64,000 nt of DNA from Pseudomonas fulva 12-X (GTDB taxonomy: Bacteria; Pseudomonadota; Gammaproteobacteria; Pseudomonadales; Pseudomonadaceae): contig NC_015556.1 of NCBI RefSeq assembly GCF_000213805.1, positions 4,851,001-4,915,000 of the forward strand. Direction: 5' to 3'. This document shows positions 56,052-64,000 of this stretch, in pieces. Made by a program: the position numbers and the translations under genes. Below the pieces are notes generated by a model. It saw nothing but the letters and a program-made list of their open reading frames with translations. It made no database searches and was not told where the DNA came from. Numbering within the stretch: position 1 is the stretch's first letter; each line of letters opens with the position of its first letter.

Positions 56052-56924
56052 TCAGCGGATGTGGGCTAGAACGCCCTGAAGTTCGTCGAGGGAATTGTAG
56101 CGAATGACCAGTTGGCCCTTGCCCTTCTGGCCATGCTTGATCTGCACGGGAGAGCCCAGCCGCTCAGCCAGGCGCTGTTCGAGCCGGCTGATATCCGGAT
56201 CGACCTTGGTAGTGGCAGTTGGCCGCTCCTGGGTATTGAGCCACTGGCGCACCAGTGCCTCGGTCTGGCGCACGGTGAGGCCTCGTGCGACAACGTGTCG
56301 CGCACCTTCGGTCTGCTGATCGACCGGCAGGCCGAGCAGTGCGCGGGCGTGGCCCATTTCCAGGTCGCCATGGGCGAGCAGGGTTTTCACTTCCTCGGGC
56401 AGGGCGATCAGGCGCAACAGGTTGGTGATGGTCACCCGCGACTTGCCGACGGCTTCGGCGACCTGCTGCTGAGTCAGCTGGAATTCCTGCTGCAGACGCT
56501 GCAGGGCCATGGCCTCCTCGATGGGATTGAGGTCTTCGCGCTGGATGTTCTCGATCAGCGCCATGGCGATGGCGGCTTCGTCCGGCAGCTCGCGCACCAG
56601 TGCCGGGATGCGGTCCAGGCCCGCCTGCTGGGTGGCTCGCCAGCGACGCTCACCGGCAACGATCTCGAAACGCCCTTCGCCCACCGGACGCACCACGATG
56701 GGCTGCATCACGCCGTGAGTCTTGATCGACTGGCTCAGCTCTTCGAGCGCGGTGACGTCCATATCGCGACGCGGCTGGTACTTGCCGCGCTGAATCAGGT
56801 CCAGAGGCAGGTGCTGCAGCTCACGGGTATCGGCCTTGACCGCTTCCTGCTCGAGCGTATCGACGCTGGTGCCTCCCAGCAGGGCGTCCAGGCCTCGTCC
56901 GAGCCCACGTTTCTTGGCAGCCAT
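56052..56924 (-). CDS. parB: Chromosome partition protein ParB
   Basis: A 290-residue CTPase and centromere (parS) binding protein. The N-terminal ParA-interaction tail is MAAKKRGLGRGLDALLGG. The CTP-binding/ParB box includes QPIVVRPVGEGRFEIVAGER and RRWRATQQAG, the HTH is near 145-200 (QQVAEAVGKSRVTITNLLRL), and a C-terminal dimer domain follows. It is 11 bp after parA. No parS site was found in this window. Confidence 0.96.
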   Translation of the reverse strand: MAAKKRGLGRGLDALLGGTSVDTLEQEAVKADTRELQHLPLDLIQRGKYQPRRDMDVTALEELSQSIKTHGVMQPIVVRPVGEGRFEIVAGERRWRATQQAGLDRIPALVRELPDEAAIAMALIENIQREDLNPIEEAMALQRLQQEFQLTQQQVAEAVGKSRVTITNLLRLIALPEEVKTLLAHGDLEMGHARALLGLPVDQQTEGARHVVARGLTVRQTEALVRQWLNTQERPTATTKVDPDISRLEQRLAERLGSPVQIKHGQKGKGQLVIRYNSLDELQGVLAHIR

Positions 56925-56935
56925 GCACAGTTTCC

Positions 56936-57724
56936 TTATACGGTTGCGGTGTGGGCGTTCGCGCGCTGGCGGCGAACCAGCTCGCCAGCCAGCGCCAGGT
57001 AGGCGATCGCACCACGGGATTGCTTGTCATAGACCAGCGCCGGCATGCCGAAGCTGGGGGCTTCGGCCAGTCGCACGTTGCGCGGGATCACGGTTTGATA
57101 GAGCGTGTCCGGGAAATGTTCCTTGAGCTGGGCAGACACGTCGCTGGTCAGGCTGATGCGCGGGTCGTACATGGTGCGCAGCAGGCCTTCGATCTTCAGC
57201 GACGGGTTGAGCAGCTTGCCGATGCGCTGGATGCTGTTGACCAGATCGCTCAGCCCCTCGAGGGCGTAATACTCGCACTGCATGGGGATGATCACCCCGT
57301 CCGAGGCGACCAGGGCGTTGATCGTCAGCATCGACAGCGCCGGCGGGCAGTCGATAAGGATGTAATCGTAGTTCTCGCGGATCGGCGCCAGGGCATAACG
57401 CAGGCGGCTCTCCTTCATCTTCATTTCCAGCAGCGACACTTCCGCGGCGGTCAGGTCGCGGTTGGCCGGCAGCAACTGATAGCCACCGTGCTCGGAGAAC
57501 TGCATGGCTTCGACCAGGTTGCAGTCGCCGACCAGCACGTCGTAGATGGAGTGTTCCAGCGTCTGCTTGTCGATGCCGCTGCCCGTGGTGGCGTTGCCCT
57601 GCGGATCGAGGTCGATGAGCAGCACACGGCGTTTGGTCGCAACCAGAGACGCCGCCAGGTTGATGCAGGTCGTGGTCTTGCCCACGCCGCCTTTCTGGTT
57701 GGCGATTGCGAATACTTTAGCCAT
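56936..57724 (-). CDS. parA: Chromosome partition ATPase ParA
   Basis: A 262-residue Walker-type (Soj) ATPase that moves ParB-parS complexes. The deviant Walker A KGGVGKTT (~11-18) follows MAKVFAIANQ, and Walker B-like DYILIDCPPALS lies at ~118. It starts 13 bp after rsmG, in the mnmG-rsmG-parA-parB order seen near most Pseudomonas origins. Confidence 0.96.
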   Translation of the reverse strand: MAKVFAIANQKGGVGKTTTCINLAASLVATKRRVLLIDLDPQGNATTGSGIDKQTLEHSIYDVLVGDCNLVEAMQFSEHGGYQLLPANRDLTAAEVSLLEMKMKESRLRYALAPIRENYDYILIDCPPALSMLTINALVASDGVIIPMQCEYYALEGLSDLVNSIQRIGKLLNPSLKIEGLLRTMYDPRISLTSDVSAQLKEHFPDTLYQTVIPRNVRLAEAPSFGMPALVYDKQSRGAIAYLALAGELVRRQRANAHTATV

Positions 57725-57737
57725 GTTGCCGTTCCCC

Positions 57738-58382
57738 CTAAACCGAGCGACGCAGTATCAACAGATGGCGCTGGCCTTGGCAACCGGGAACCTTGAGCAC
57801 GTGGGTGGCGGTGAGACGGAAGTCCGCCGGCAGCGCCTGCAGCTCATCGTCCGGGTGCACGCCTTTCATGGCCAGCCACTGGGTGTGGCCATCGCCCAGG
57901 TGGCGCGTCCAGTTGGAGAAATCTTCCAGTGAGCTGAACGCCCGCGAGCAGATACCGCTGAACGGCTGCTCGGGCGTAAAGGCTTCCACTCGACTGTGGA
58001 TAACATCGAGATTGGTCAGCTTGAGCTCGAGCTTCACCTGGGTGAGGAAGCGCGTCTTCTTGCCATTGGAATCGAGCAAAGTAAAGCGCCGCTCGGGAAA
58101 CAGGATGGCCAACGGGATGCCCGGCATGCCGCCGCCACTGCCGACGTCCAGCCAGTTATCCCCAGCCTCGGCGACGAAAGGCACCACGCTGAGGCTGTCG
58201 AGCAGATGGCGCGACACCATCTCGTCCGGATCGCGCACGGCGGTCAGGTTGTAGGCCTTATTCCACTTGATCAGCAGCGCCAGGTAACCCAGCAGCTGCG
58301 TTTGCTGCTGCTCGGTCAGATCGACGCCCAGTTCACGGGCGCCTTGTTGCAGTTCTTCGGCGTGGCGAGCGGTAACGGACAT
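57738..58382 (-). CDS. rsmG: 16S rRNA (guanine-527-N7) methyltransferase RsmG
   Basis: A 214-residue SAM-dependent methyltransferase that modifies 16S G527. The SAM motif is [17 protein letters not shown] (~72-88), with the conserved core [15 protein letters not shown]. Its ATG overlaps the mnmG stop by one base (TGATG). Loss gives low-level streptomycin resistance in other species. Confidence 0.95.
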   Translation of the reverse strand: MSVTARHAEELQQGARELGVDLTEQQQTQLLGYLALLIKWNKAYNLTAVRDPDEMVSRHLLDSLSVVPFVAEAGDNWLDVGSGGGMPGIPLAILFPERRFTLLDSNGKKTRFLTQVKLELKLTNLDVIHSRVEAFTPEQPFSGICSRAFSSLEDFSNWTRHLGDGHTQWLAMKGVHPDDELQALPADFRLTATHVLKVPGCQGQRHLLILRRSV

Positions 58383-60274
58383 CAGGCGCTCTGCTCCAGC
58401 TGGCGACCAGCGCCGCGCTTTTTCAGATGGATCAGCAGCAGCGAGATAGCCGCCGGGGTGACACCCGGAATCCGCGAGGCCTGACCGAGGGTCTGCGGCC
58501 GAGCGTTGCCGAGTTTGTGCTGGATCTCCTTGGACAGCCCGGAAATGGTCGCGTAGTCGATATCCACAGGCAGCTCAGTTTCCTCACTGGCGCGCAAGCG
58601 GGCGATCTCGTCCTGCTGACGCTCGATGTAGCCGGCGTATTTGGTCTTGATCTCCACCTGCTCGGCGACCTGGGGATCTTCGGCGCCTTCGCCAGTCACT
58701 TCGACCAGGCCGGCATAATCGACTTCCGGGCGCGACAGCAGGTTGAGCAGGTTGTACTCGTGGGTCAGCGGCGTGCCGAAGCGCTCGACGATGGCCTCGC
58801 CCTGGGGCGTGTTCGGGCGCACCCAGGTGCTTTTCAGGCGCTGCTCTTCCTTGGCGATGGCTTCGCGCTTTGCCTCGAAGGCTGCCCAGCGGGCGTCGTC
58901 GACCAGACCCAGCTCGCGGCCTTTCTCGGTTAGGCGCAGATCGGCGTTGTCTTCGCGCAGGATCAACCGGTATTCGGCCCGCGAAGTGAACATGCGGTAC
59001 GGCTCCTGGGTACCCAGGGTGATCAGGTCGTCGACCAGCACACCGATGTAGGCTTCGTCACGGCGTGGGCACCATGCCTCTTTGCTCTGGGCGCGCAGCG
59101 CGGCGTTGGCACCGGCGAGCAAGCCCTGGGCCCCGGCTTCTTCGTAACCGGTGGTGCCGTTGATCTGGCCGGCGAAGAACAGGCCACCGATGACCTTGGT
59201 CTCGAGGCTGTACTTGAGGTCGCGCGGGTCGAAGTAGTCGTATTCGATGGCGTAGCCCGGGCGCACGATATGGGCGTTTTCCATGCCGCGGATGCTCTGC
59301 ACGATCTGCAACTGCACATCGAACGGCAGCGACGTGGAAATCCCGTTGGGGTACAGCTCATGGGTGGTCAGGCCTTCCGGCTCGATGAACACCTGGTGGC
59401 TGTCCTTCTCGGCGAAGCGATGGATCTTGTCCTCAATCGACGGGCAATACCGCGGGCCCACGCCTTCGATCACCCCCGAGTACATCGGCGAGCGGTCGAG
59501 GTTGGCAGCGATGATCTCGTGGGTGCGCGCATTGGTGTGGGTGATCCAGCAACTCACCTGGCGTGGGTGCTGTTCCTTGTTGCCCATGAACGACATCACC
59601 GGAATCGGCGTATCGCCCGGTTGTTCGGTCATCTGGGTGAAGTCGACCGAACGACCGTCGATGCGTGGCGGCGTGCCGGTCTTCAGGCGACCGACGCGCA
59701 GCGGCAATTCACGCAGGCGCTTGGCCAGGGAGATCGAGGGCGGATCCCCTGCACGGCCGCCAGAGTAGTTCTGCAGGCCGATGTGGATAAGTCCACCGAG
59801 GAAGGTGCCGGTGGTCAGCACCACGGAGTCGGCGAAGAAACGCAGCCCCATCTGGGTGACCACACCTTTGACTTCGTCCTGTTCGACGATCAGGTCATCG
59901 GCGGCCTGCTGGAATATCCACAGGTTGGGCTGGTTTTCCAGAATCTCGCGTACTGCCGCCTTGTACAGAATGCGGTCAGCCTGGGCACGAGTGGCACGTA
60001 CTGCCGGGCCTTTACGGCTGTTGAGCACGCGGAACTGGATGCCGCCCAGATCGGTAGCGGTCGCCATGGCGCCGCCGAGGGCGTCGATTTCCTTGACCAG
60101 GTGGCTCTTGCCGATCCCGCCAATGGCCGGGTTGCAGCTCATCTGCCCGAGGGTTTCCACGTTGTGGGTCAGCAGCAGGGTTTTCACGCCCATGCGCGCC
60201 GCTGCAAGCGCAGCCTCGGTACCGGCATGACCGCCGCCGATGACGATCACTTGAAAACGGGAAGGGAAATCCAC
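58382..60274 (-). CDS. mnmG: tRNA uridine-34 modification protein MnmG (GidA)
   Basis: A 630-residue FAD enzyme that with MnmE adds 5-carboxymethylaminomethyl to wobble uridine. A GTG start at 60274 gives [20 protein letters not shown], matching the family N-terminus and length; the frame is open upstream but without homology. The FAD motif [34 protein letters not shown] and the conserved [20 protein letters not shown] tail are intact. mnmE is not in the window; in this genus it usually lies just upstream, and an Rhs gene occupies that side here. Confidence 0.96.
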   Translation of the reverse strand: MDFPSRFQVIVIGGGHAGTEAALAAARMGVKTLLLTHNVETLGQMSCNPAIGGIGKSHLVKEIDALGGAMATATDLGGIQFRVLNSRKGPAVRATRAQADRILYKAAVREILENQPNLWIFQQAADDLIVEQDEVKGVVTQMGLRFFADSVVLTTGTFLGGLIHIGLQNYSGGRAGDPPSISLAKRLRELPLRVGRLKTGTPPRIDGRSVDFTQMTEQPGDTPIPVMSFMGNKEQHPRQVSCWITHTNARTHEIIAANLDRSPMYSGVIEGVGPRYCPSIEDKIHRFAEKDSHQVFIEPEGLTTHELYPNGISTSLPFDVQLQIVQSIRGMENAHIVRPGYAIEYDYFDPRDLKYSLETKVIGGLFFAGQINGTTGYEEAGAQGLLAGANAALRAQSKEAWCPRRDEAYIGVLVDDLITLGTQEPYRMFTSRAEYRLILREDNADLRLTEKGRELGLVDDARWAAFEAKREAIAKEEQRLKSTWVRPNTPQGEAIVERFGTPLTHEYNLLNLLSRPEVDYAGLVEVTGEGAEDPQVAEQVEIKTKYAGYIERQQDEIARLRASEETELPVDIDYATISGLSKEIQHKLGNARPQTLGQASRIPGVTPAAISLLLIHLKKRGAGRQLEQSA

Positions 60275-60449
60275 CACGCACCTCGTGCCTGTTGAGAAGG
60301 GAGCTTTTAGGAAAGGGCGGCAAGTATAGGGATTTAGCAGGGCTGAAAGAAGCCTTTTGCACAAAAAATAGCCAACTGGTCTTGCCTTCAAGAAAGGAGC
60401 GTTTGGTTGCGGACCGTTTCCCATTGGTACGTGGTGCAGGGCTGGGAAG

Positions 60450-60802
60450 TAAATAAAGAAAAAGGAATGATTTTTTTAAAAGGCTTGTTTTTATGTTTAT
60501 AAATGGTTCTCGCGACATCTGTGGATAGATCGCTACAAGCCTTTATTCATGAGATGTACAGCGATGTATGAAAGCGGGATTATCCTGCGCGGCTCATGTG
60601 CGATGACAGTGATCAGCCTGTGCATAAAAGTTATCGTTATTCACAGAGTGGTTTATCCCTGGCTTGATCACCGGGTTATCGGCAAGGCTCAGGCGTACTT
60701 TTCCACAGGGTTCATTTGCCCTGTGAATTCTTCTGGAGATCGATGGATTTGCTGAAGATTCGCACGACCCCCGTGGCGTCGTGGCCAAGGGGGTGTGGAT
60801 AA
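60450..60802. other. DnaA-box cluster with AT-rich stretch upstream of mnmG (origin-like)
   Basis: The 539-bp gap 60275-60813 contains an AT-rich run at ~60450-60504 and DnaA boxes TGTGGATAG (60520-60528), TGTGCATAA (60619-60627), TTATTCACA (60637-60645), TTTTCCACA (60699-60707) and TGTGGATAA (60794-60802); three match TTATNCACA exactly. In E. coli oriC is beside mnmG, but in Pseudomonas oriC is normally at rpmH-dnaA, which is outside this window. It could be a minor origin, a titration site or a regulatory region. Confidence 0.5.
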
Positions 60803-60813
60803 GAGGGAGGACG

Positions 60814-61269
60814 TTACTGGGGAGCGCGAGCGCCCTGCTCGATCATCTTCTTCATGAGCGTGTCGGATTTGACGTCATAGCGAAACAGCAGAGGCTTGCC
60901 GTCCACATTTTCCAGGTAAAAGGATTCGGTGCCCTCCCCCTCGGCAAAGCGGGTGTTGTACAGCAGCAGGGTAAGCGGCTGTCCGGTATCGGCCTTCACG
61001 GAAGCCTGGCTCATCAACCGTGTTTCCTGCGGTTCTCCCAAACCACGATTGACCACCGTCAGCAGGTCGACGAATTCCTGCTCGCTGGCATTGGCTTTCA
61101 AGCCTTGCCCCGAAGCCTGGTAGATGGCCGCGTAGCGACCCTGCTGCATATCCTGATGGAATCGTTCCACGTAGTCGTTGCCGGCGCTGGTGAAGTCATC
61201 ATCACCTGCCGAGCAGCCGATCAAGAGCACGCAGCCCAGTGCCGCCAGGGCTTTGCCGATCCAGTTCAT
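60814..61269 (-). CDS. DUF4019/DUF3887-like lipoprotein, candidate Rhs immunity protein
   Basis: A 151-residue lipoprotein. Its signal MNWIGKALAALGCVLLIGC ends in lipobox LIGC (Cys 19), then AGDDDFTSAG; the acidic residues after Cys would favour inner-membrane retention in the E. coli rule (Pseudomonas differs). The mature domain has the alpha/beta layout of the DUF4019/NTF2-like group (YVERFHQDMQQGRYAAIYQA, VVNRGLGEPQETRLMSQAS, TESFYLENVDGKPLLFRYDV). It begins 1 bp after the Rhs stop codon, the classic place for an immunity gene, so it may protect the periplasm from the Rhs tail. Homology is inferred by eye. Confidence 0.65.
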   Translation of the reverse strand: MNWIGKALAALGCVLLIGCSAGDDDFTSAGNDYVERFHQDMQQGRYAAIYQASGQGLKANASEQEFVDLLTVVNRGLGEPQETRLMSQASVKADTGQPLTLLLYNTRFAEGEGTESFYLENVDGKPLLFRYDVKSDTLMKKMIEQGARAPQ

Positions 61270-61270
61270 A

Positions 61271-64000
61271 TCAATCCCTCAAACAAATCTGTTTTTGTTC
61301 ACAGGCCATCACGCCGCCAGAAGCACCACCTCCGATGCTCGCGCCGCCACTTACCGTGACGTTGCTGGGTTTGCCTATTTCGGACATCACACTGCCGCCA
61401 AATTTTCCCAGGAATCCGCCACCGCCAAACACGCCGACGCTTTTTGTCGTACCACTGGTTGGAGGCGCGTTGCTTGCCGATACGTTGCCGCCGACACCGA
61501 AGGACGCACCGGGGCCAAGCGTTCCACAGGTCGTGTAATACACGCAGAGGTTGAACCACTGGTCCTTCTTCTTTTTTCCTGTGGCTATGCCGAAGGCGCC
61601 AGAGCCACCGCCACCAGCGTTACCCGCCATGCTGACATCGGCCGAAATGGAACCCTCGAAGCCTCGAGTTGGATACAGCGCCTCGCTGACCTGCTCCGGT
61701 GTCGCACCGTTCTGGTACATGTACTGAGCCAGCGAAACCTGCTGCTGTATGCCAGGGCTATTGGTGATGAAATCCCACAGCCCTAGGGGATCCACGCCCA
61801 GCGTCGGCAGCTCCGTATAGCGATAGGTGTTCACGCCGGCCAGCAGTCCCAGTGGGTCCTGGGTCAGATAGCGCCCGGCCTGCGGATCGTAGTAGCGGAA
61901 GCGGTTGTAATGCAGGCCGCTTTCCACATCCAGGTACTGACCCTGGAAGCGAATCGGCTGATCCGTGCTGCCCTGTTCGTTACCGATGGCATGCCAATCG
62001 CTCGATTCGCCGCTCCACAGCAGGTTGCCGTGGGTGTCGGTCAGGCGCAGCGGCGTACCCAGATGATCGGTGTGGAAGAACGCCAGATGCAGATTCTCGC
62101 CCGCAGGGCGCATCTCCTCTGGTAGAGGCTGCCCTTCGTGGCCCAACTGCCGGCGGATCTCCAGAACCTCGGCACTTTCCTGCTGGCGTAGCTGTTCCAT
62201 ACGTAACAAAGGGACGAAGCTGTTTGGCTGATGCACGGTGGTGCGCAACCGATCTGTGTGCGCTTCAGCGCACTGACGATGGTTGTCCCAACCGTAATAA
62301 GTGCGTTGTTGCTGGCCATCGCGCCACACGTCCTTGGCGATGCGCCGCGACAGGCCGTCATAGTGATAACGGGCCTGCAGCGTCCGACCATCGGATTCGA
62401 CACGCTGTAGATGAACCAGGCGGTTGGCGCCGTCATAGCCGAACAGCATACGGGCTCCATCGGGCTCGACGCGCTCGATCAAGTTGCCGACTCTGTCATA
62501 GCGGAACTGGTAGCCGTCCAGATGAGCGATACGGTTATCCGCGCAGTGTTGGCCAAAGTTATCCACACGGTTACCGGCCGGATCGAAGTGGTAGTAACGG
62601 GAAAGATCACCCTGCGTGCTTGCGACTAGACGGCCAGCCTGGTCGTAGCGGTACTCGATAACCGGCGCGGTAGTGTCATGGATAGAAACGAGGTCGCCCT
62701 GAGCGCCGTACTGATAGCGACGCTGCCACTGTGCTCCGCCTGAGGTTTTCAGTGCACCGGCAATCAGTCGGTTGGCCTGATCGTGTTGGCGGGACTCGCT
62801 GAACAGTACGCTGCCATCGGTTCGGCGGCGGGCATCGCGATGGATCTCCCGGTGGCCGGCATCACGTTCGAAGGCCAGCTCGACCGCGTCGACCACCACG
62901 CCGTGCAGATACCCTGATCCATAGAGTAGCCAGTTGACCCGCGGGGCATCACCGTAGCGGCTGCTTTCCCTGTTGCCCAATGGGTCGAGCTGATGCTCAA
63001 CGTCGTATACCCAGTCTGTGCCGAGGGTTTGCAGCTCATGGACGATCCGACCGGCCGCGTCATACCTGAAGCGCACATCGCTGTCCTGGGATTTCACACC
63101 CAGTAGCTGACCTCCGGGGCTCCAAGTATAGCTTTCGCTGAACGCTTCGGCATGCTCGGTGGCGGGCAGATGCCGACACAGCAACCTGCCCTGCGCATCG
63201 TATTCGAAGCGGATCAGGCGGCCTTCGTCATCACGTTCTTCCAGCAGGTTGCCGGCCGCATCGTAACGGTACTGGCGAACGCGGCCGTCGAGATCCTGCT
63301 GCTGAATCAGGCGATCCACTTCGTCGTAGGCAAAGCGAATCTGTGCGCCGTTCTCGTTCTGCACACTGATCAGGCGCCCTGCCGGGTCATAGGCGTAGTG
63401 CTGGGTACCGCCGTTCGGGTTGGTCAGGCTGGTCAGCCTGTTGAAGCGGTCCCAGGTAAAGCTCGCCTGCTTGCCCTGGCTGGCAGCCCCAACCATGCGG
63501 CCAAGGTGATCGTAGGTGAAGTCGATCTGGGTACCATCGGGCTCGACTCGTCTGAGCGAACGGCCCATGGCGTCGCGTTGATAGCGAACGCATTGTCCGA
63601 GTGGCCCCGTTTGCGAAATCAGCCAGCCATTACTGTCGTATTCGCAGGTTGTGGTGTGCCCGGAACAGTCGGTGTAGCGCTCCAGGGCGCCAAAACGATT
63701 CCAGGCCAGGTGCCGCGTACCGCCTTTGCCATCGGTGATCGTTGTCGGGCGATCGGGCAGACGTGGATCCCGATACGCCCGTTGTGTCTGCGCACCCAGC
63801 GGGTCGATAAAGCTGATCAGATTGCCGCGCTCGTCGCGCAGCATCTGCCATTCATGGTCGTCAGCGTTGCGTATGCCGGTGACGAAGCCGTTGCCGTCAT
63901 CAAGAAAGTAGCGAGTACCGGTCTTGCCGGGTTCCTCGAGCTCTGCTCGCATGCCCTCGCCATTGAAGCGCGCCTGCATGACCCGCTGCAGCGGGTCCTT
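61271..64000 (-). CDS. Rhs repeat protein with variable glycine-rich C-terminal tail (5' end outside window)
   Basis: The 3' 910 codons of a large Rhs/YD-repeat gene; the frame is open to 64000, so the N-terminus (possible PAAR/T6SS domain) is missing. Many YD repeats are visible (for example RQYRYDAAGNLLEERDDEGR). The Rhs core ends with HTDHLGTPLRLTD, YYDPQAGRYLTQDPLG and PTLGVDPLGL; in other Rhs proteins the chain cleaves itself there. The following 168 residues (61271-61777) are the variable tail: a helical part (QQQVSLAQYMYQNGATPEQV), then a Gly/Ser-rich part with a KKKK patch, CVYYTTCGT and a final CEQKQICLRD. I recognise no toxin family. The neighbouring lipoprotein gene is the candidate immunity partner. 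Confidence 0.88.
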   Translation of the reverse strand, partial: KDPLQRVMQARFNGEGMRAELEEPGKTGTRYFLDDGNGFVTGIRNADDHEWQMLRDERGNLISFIDPLGAQTQRAYRDPRLPDRPTTITDGKGGTRHLAWNRFGALERYTDCSGHTTTCEYDSNGWLISQTGPLGQCVRYQRDAMGRSLRRVEPDGTQIDFTYDHLGRMVGAASQGKQASFTWDRFNRLTSLTNPNGGTQHYAYDPAGRLISVQNENGAQIRFAYDEVDRLIQQQDLDGRVRQYRYDAAGNLLEERDDEGRLIRFEYDAQGRLLCRHLPATEHAEAFSESYTWSPGGQLLGVKSQDSDVRFRYDAAGRIVHELQTLGTDWVYDVEHQLDPLGNRESSRYGDAPRVNWLLYGSGYLHGVVVDAVELAFERDAGHREIHRDARRRTDGSVLFSESRQHDQANRLIAGALKTSGGAQWQRRYQYGAQGDLVSIHDTTAPVIEYRYDQAGRLVASTQGDLSRYYHFDPAGNRVDNFGQHCADNRIAHLDGYQFRYDRVGNLIERVEPDGARMLFGYDGANRLVHLQRVESDGRTLQARYHYDGLSRRIAKDVWRDGQQQRTYYGWDNHRQCAEAHTDRLRTTVHQPNSFVPLLRMEQLRQQESAEVLEIRRQLGHEGQPLPEEMRPAGENLHLAFFHTDHLGTPLRLTDTHGNLLWSGESSDWHAIGNEQGSTDQPIRFQGQYLDVESGLHYNRFRYYDPQAGRYLTQDPLGLLAGVNTYRYTELPTLGVDPLGLWDFITNSPGIQQQVSLAQYMYQNGATPEQVSEALYPTRGFEGSISADVSMAGNAGGGGSGAFGIATGKKKKDQWFNLCVYYTTCGTLGPGASFGVGGNVSASNAPPTSGTTKSVGVFGGGGFLGKFGGSVMSEIGKPSNVTVSGGASIGGGASGGVMACEQKQICLRD

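Noticed and set aside
61160..61175. GTTCCACGT resembling half of a parS site near parAB
   Set aside because: Only one half matches (the other half reads AGTC) and it is inside the lipoprotein gene; no full TGTTCCACGTGGAACA was found.

Overview
The window is a GC-rich chromosomal segment from Pseudomonas in the broad sense. The right half carries the syntenic mnmG-rsmG-parA-parB-atpIBEFHAGDC block followed by glmU, glmR and glmS, which lies near the replication origin in this genus. The left half carries pprA, fppA, pprB and a tad/rcp/flp pilus locus arranged much as in P. aeruginosa. I saw no rRNA, tRNA or CRISPR array. All calls are from reading sequence and motifs; no database search was run.

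Left region (1-13050): the partial sensor kinase PprA diverges from the prepilin peptidase FppA and the response regulator PprB. A minus-strand operon then runs rcpC-rcpA-tadZ-tadA-tadB-tadC-tadD plus a small DUF3613-type gene, divergent from the pilin gene flp, which is followed by a single-domain response regulator. Positions 13168-21471 hold a SF1 helicase with a nuclease-like tail, the patatin autotransporter plpD, two small genes, and a divergent RpiR-type regulator and zwf pair sharing a palindromic operator.

Middle region (21472-43707): an AT-rich leader precedes a 3445-residue Ig-repeat adhesin (BapA type) with its own type I secretion system (bapB TolC-like, bapC ABC, bapD HlyD-like). 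A TadE-like, TadG-like and TadE/F-like trio follows, so the minor pilus components sit next to the adhesin and not in the main tad operon. After these come a Tat-exported PhoX phosphatase with a PHO box and an overlapping ParD-like/methionine aminopeptidase gene pair.

Right region (43772-64000, all minus strand): a YczE-type membrane protein, glmS, glmR, glmU, the complete F1Fo ATP synthase operon (with a palindrome filling its promoter spacer), parB, parA, rsmG and mnmG. Upstream of mnmG lie a DnaA-box cluster with an AT-rich stretch, a small lipoprotein gene and the 3' part of an Rhs gene. The Rhs protein ends in a 168-residue glycine-rich variable tail after the DPLGL motif, and the adjacent lipoprotein is a candidate immunity protein.

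How it fits together: pilus, adhesin, secretion system and PprAB look like one surface-attachment programme, because in P. aeruginosa PprB activates both tad/flp and bapABCD from separate loci. Two ~220-bp MITE-like elements, each carrying a REP hairpin, lie directly behind gene ends. Perfect DnaA boxes are far more frequent than chance across the window.
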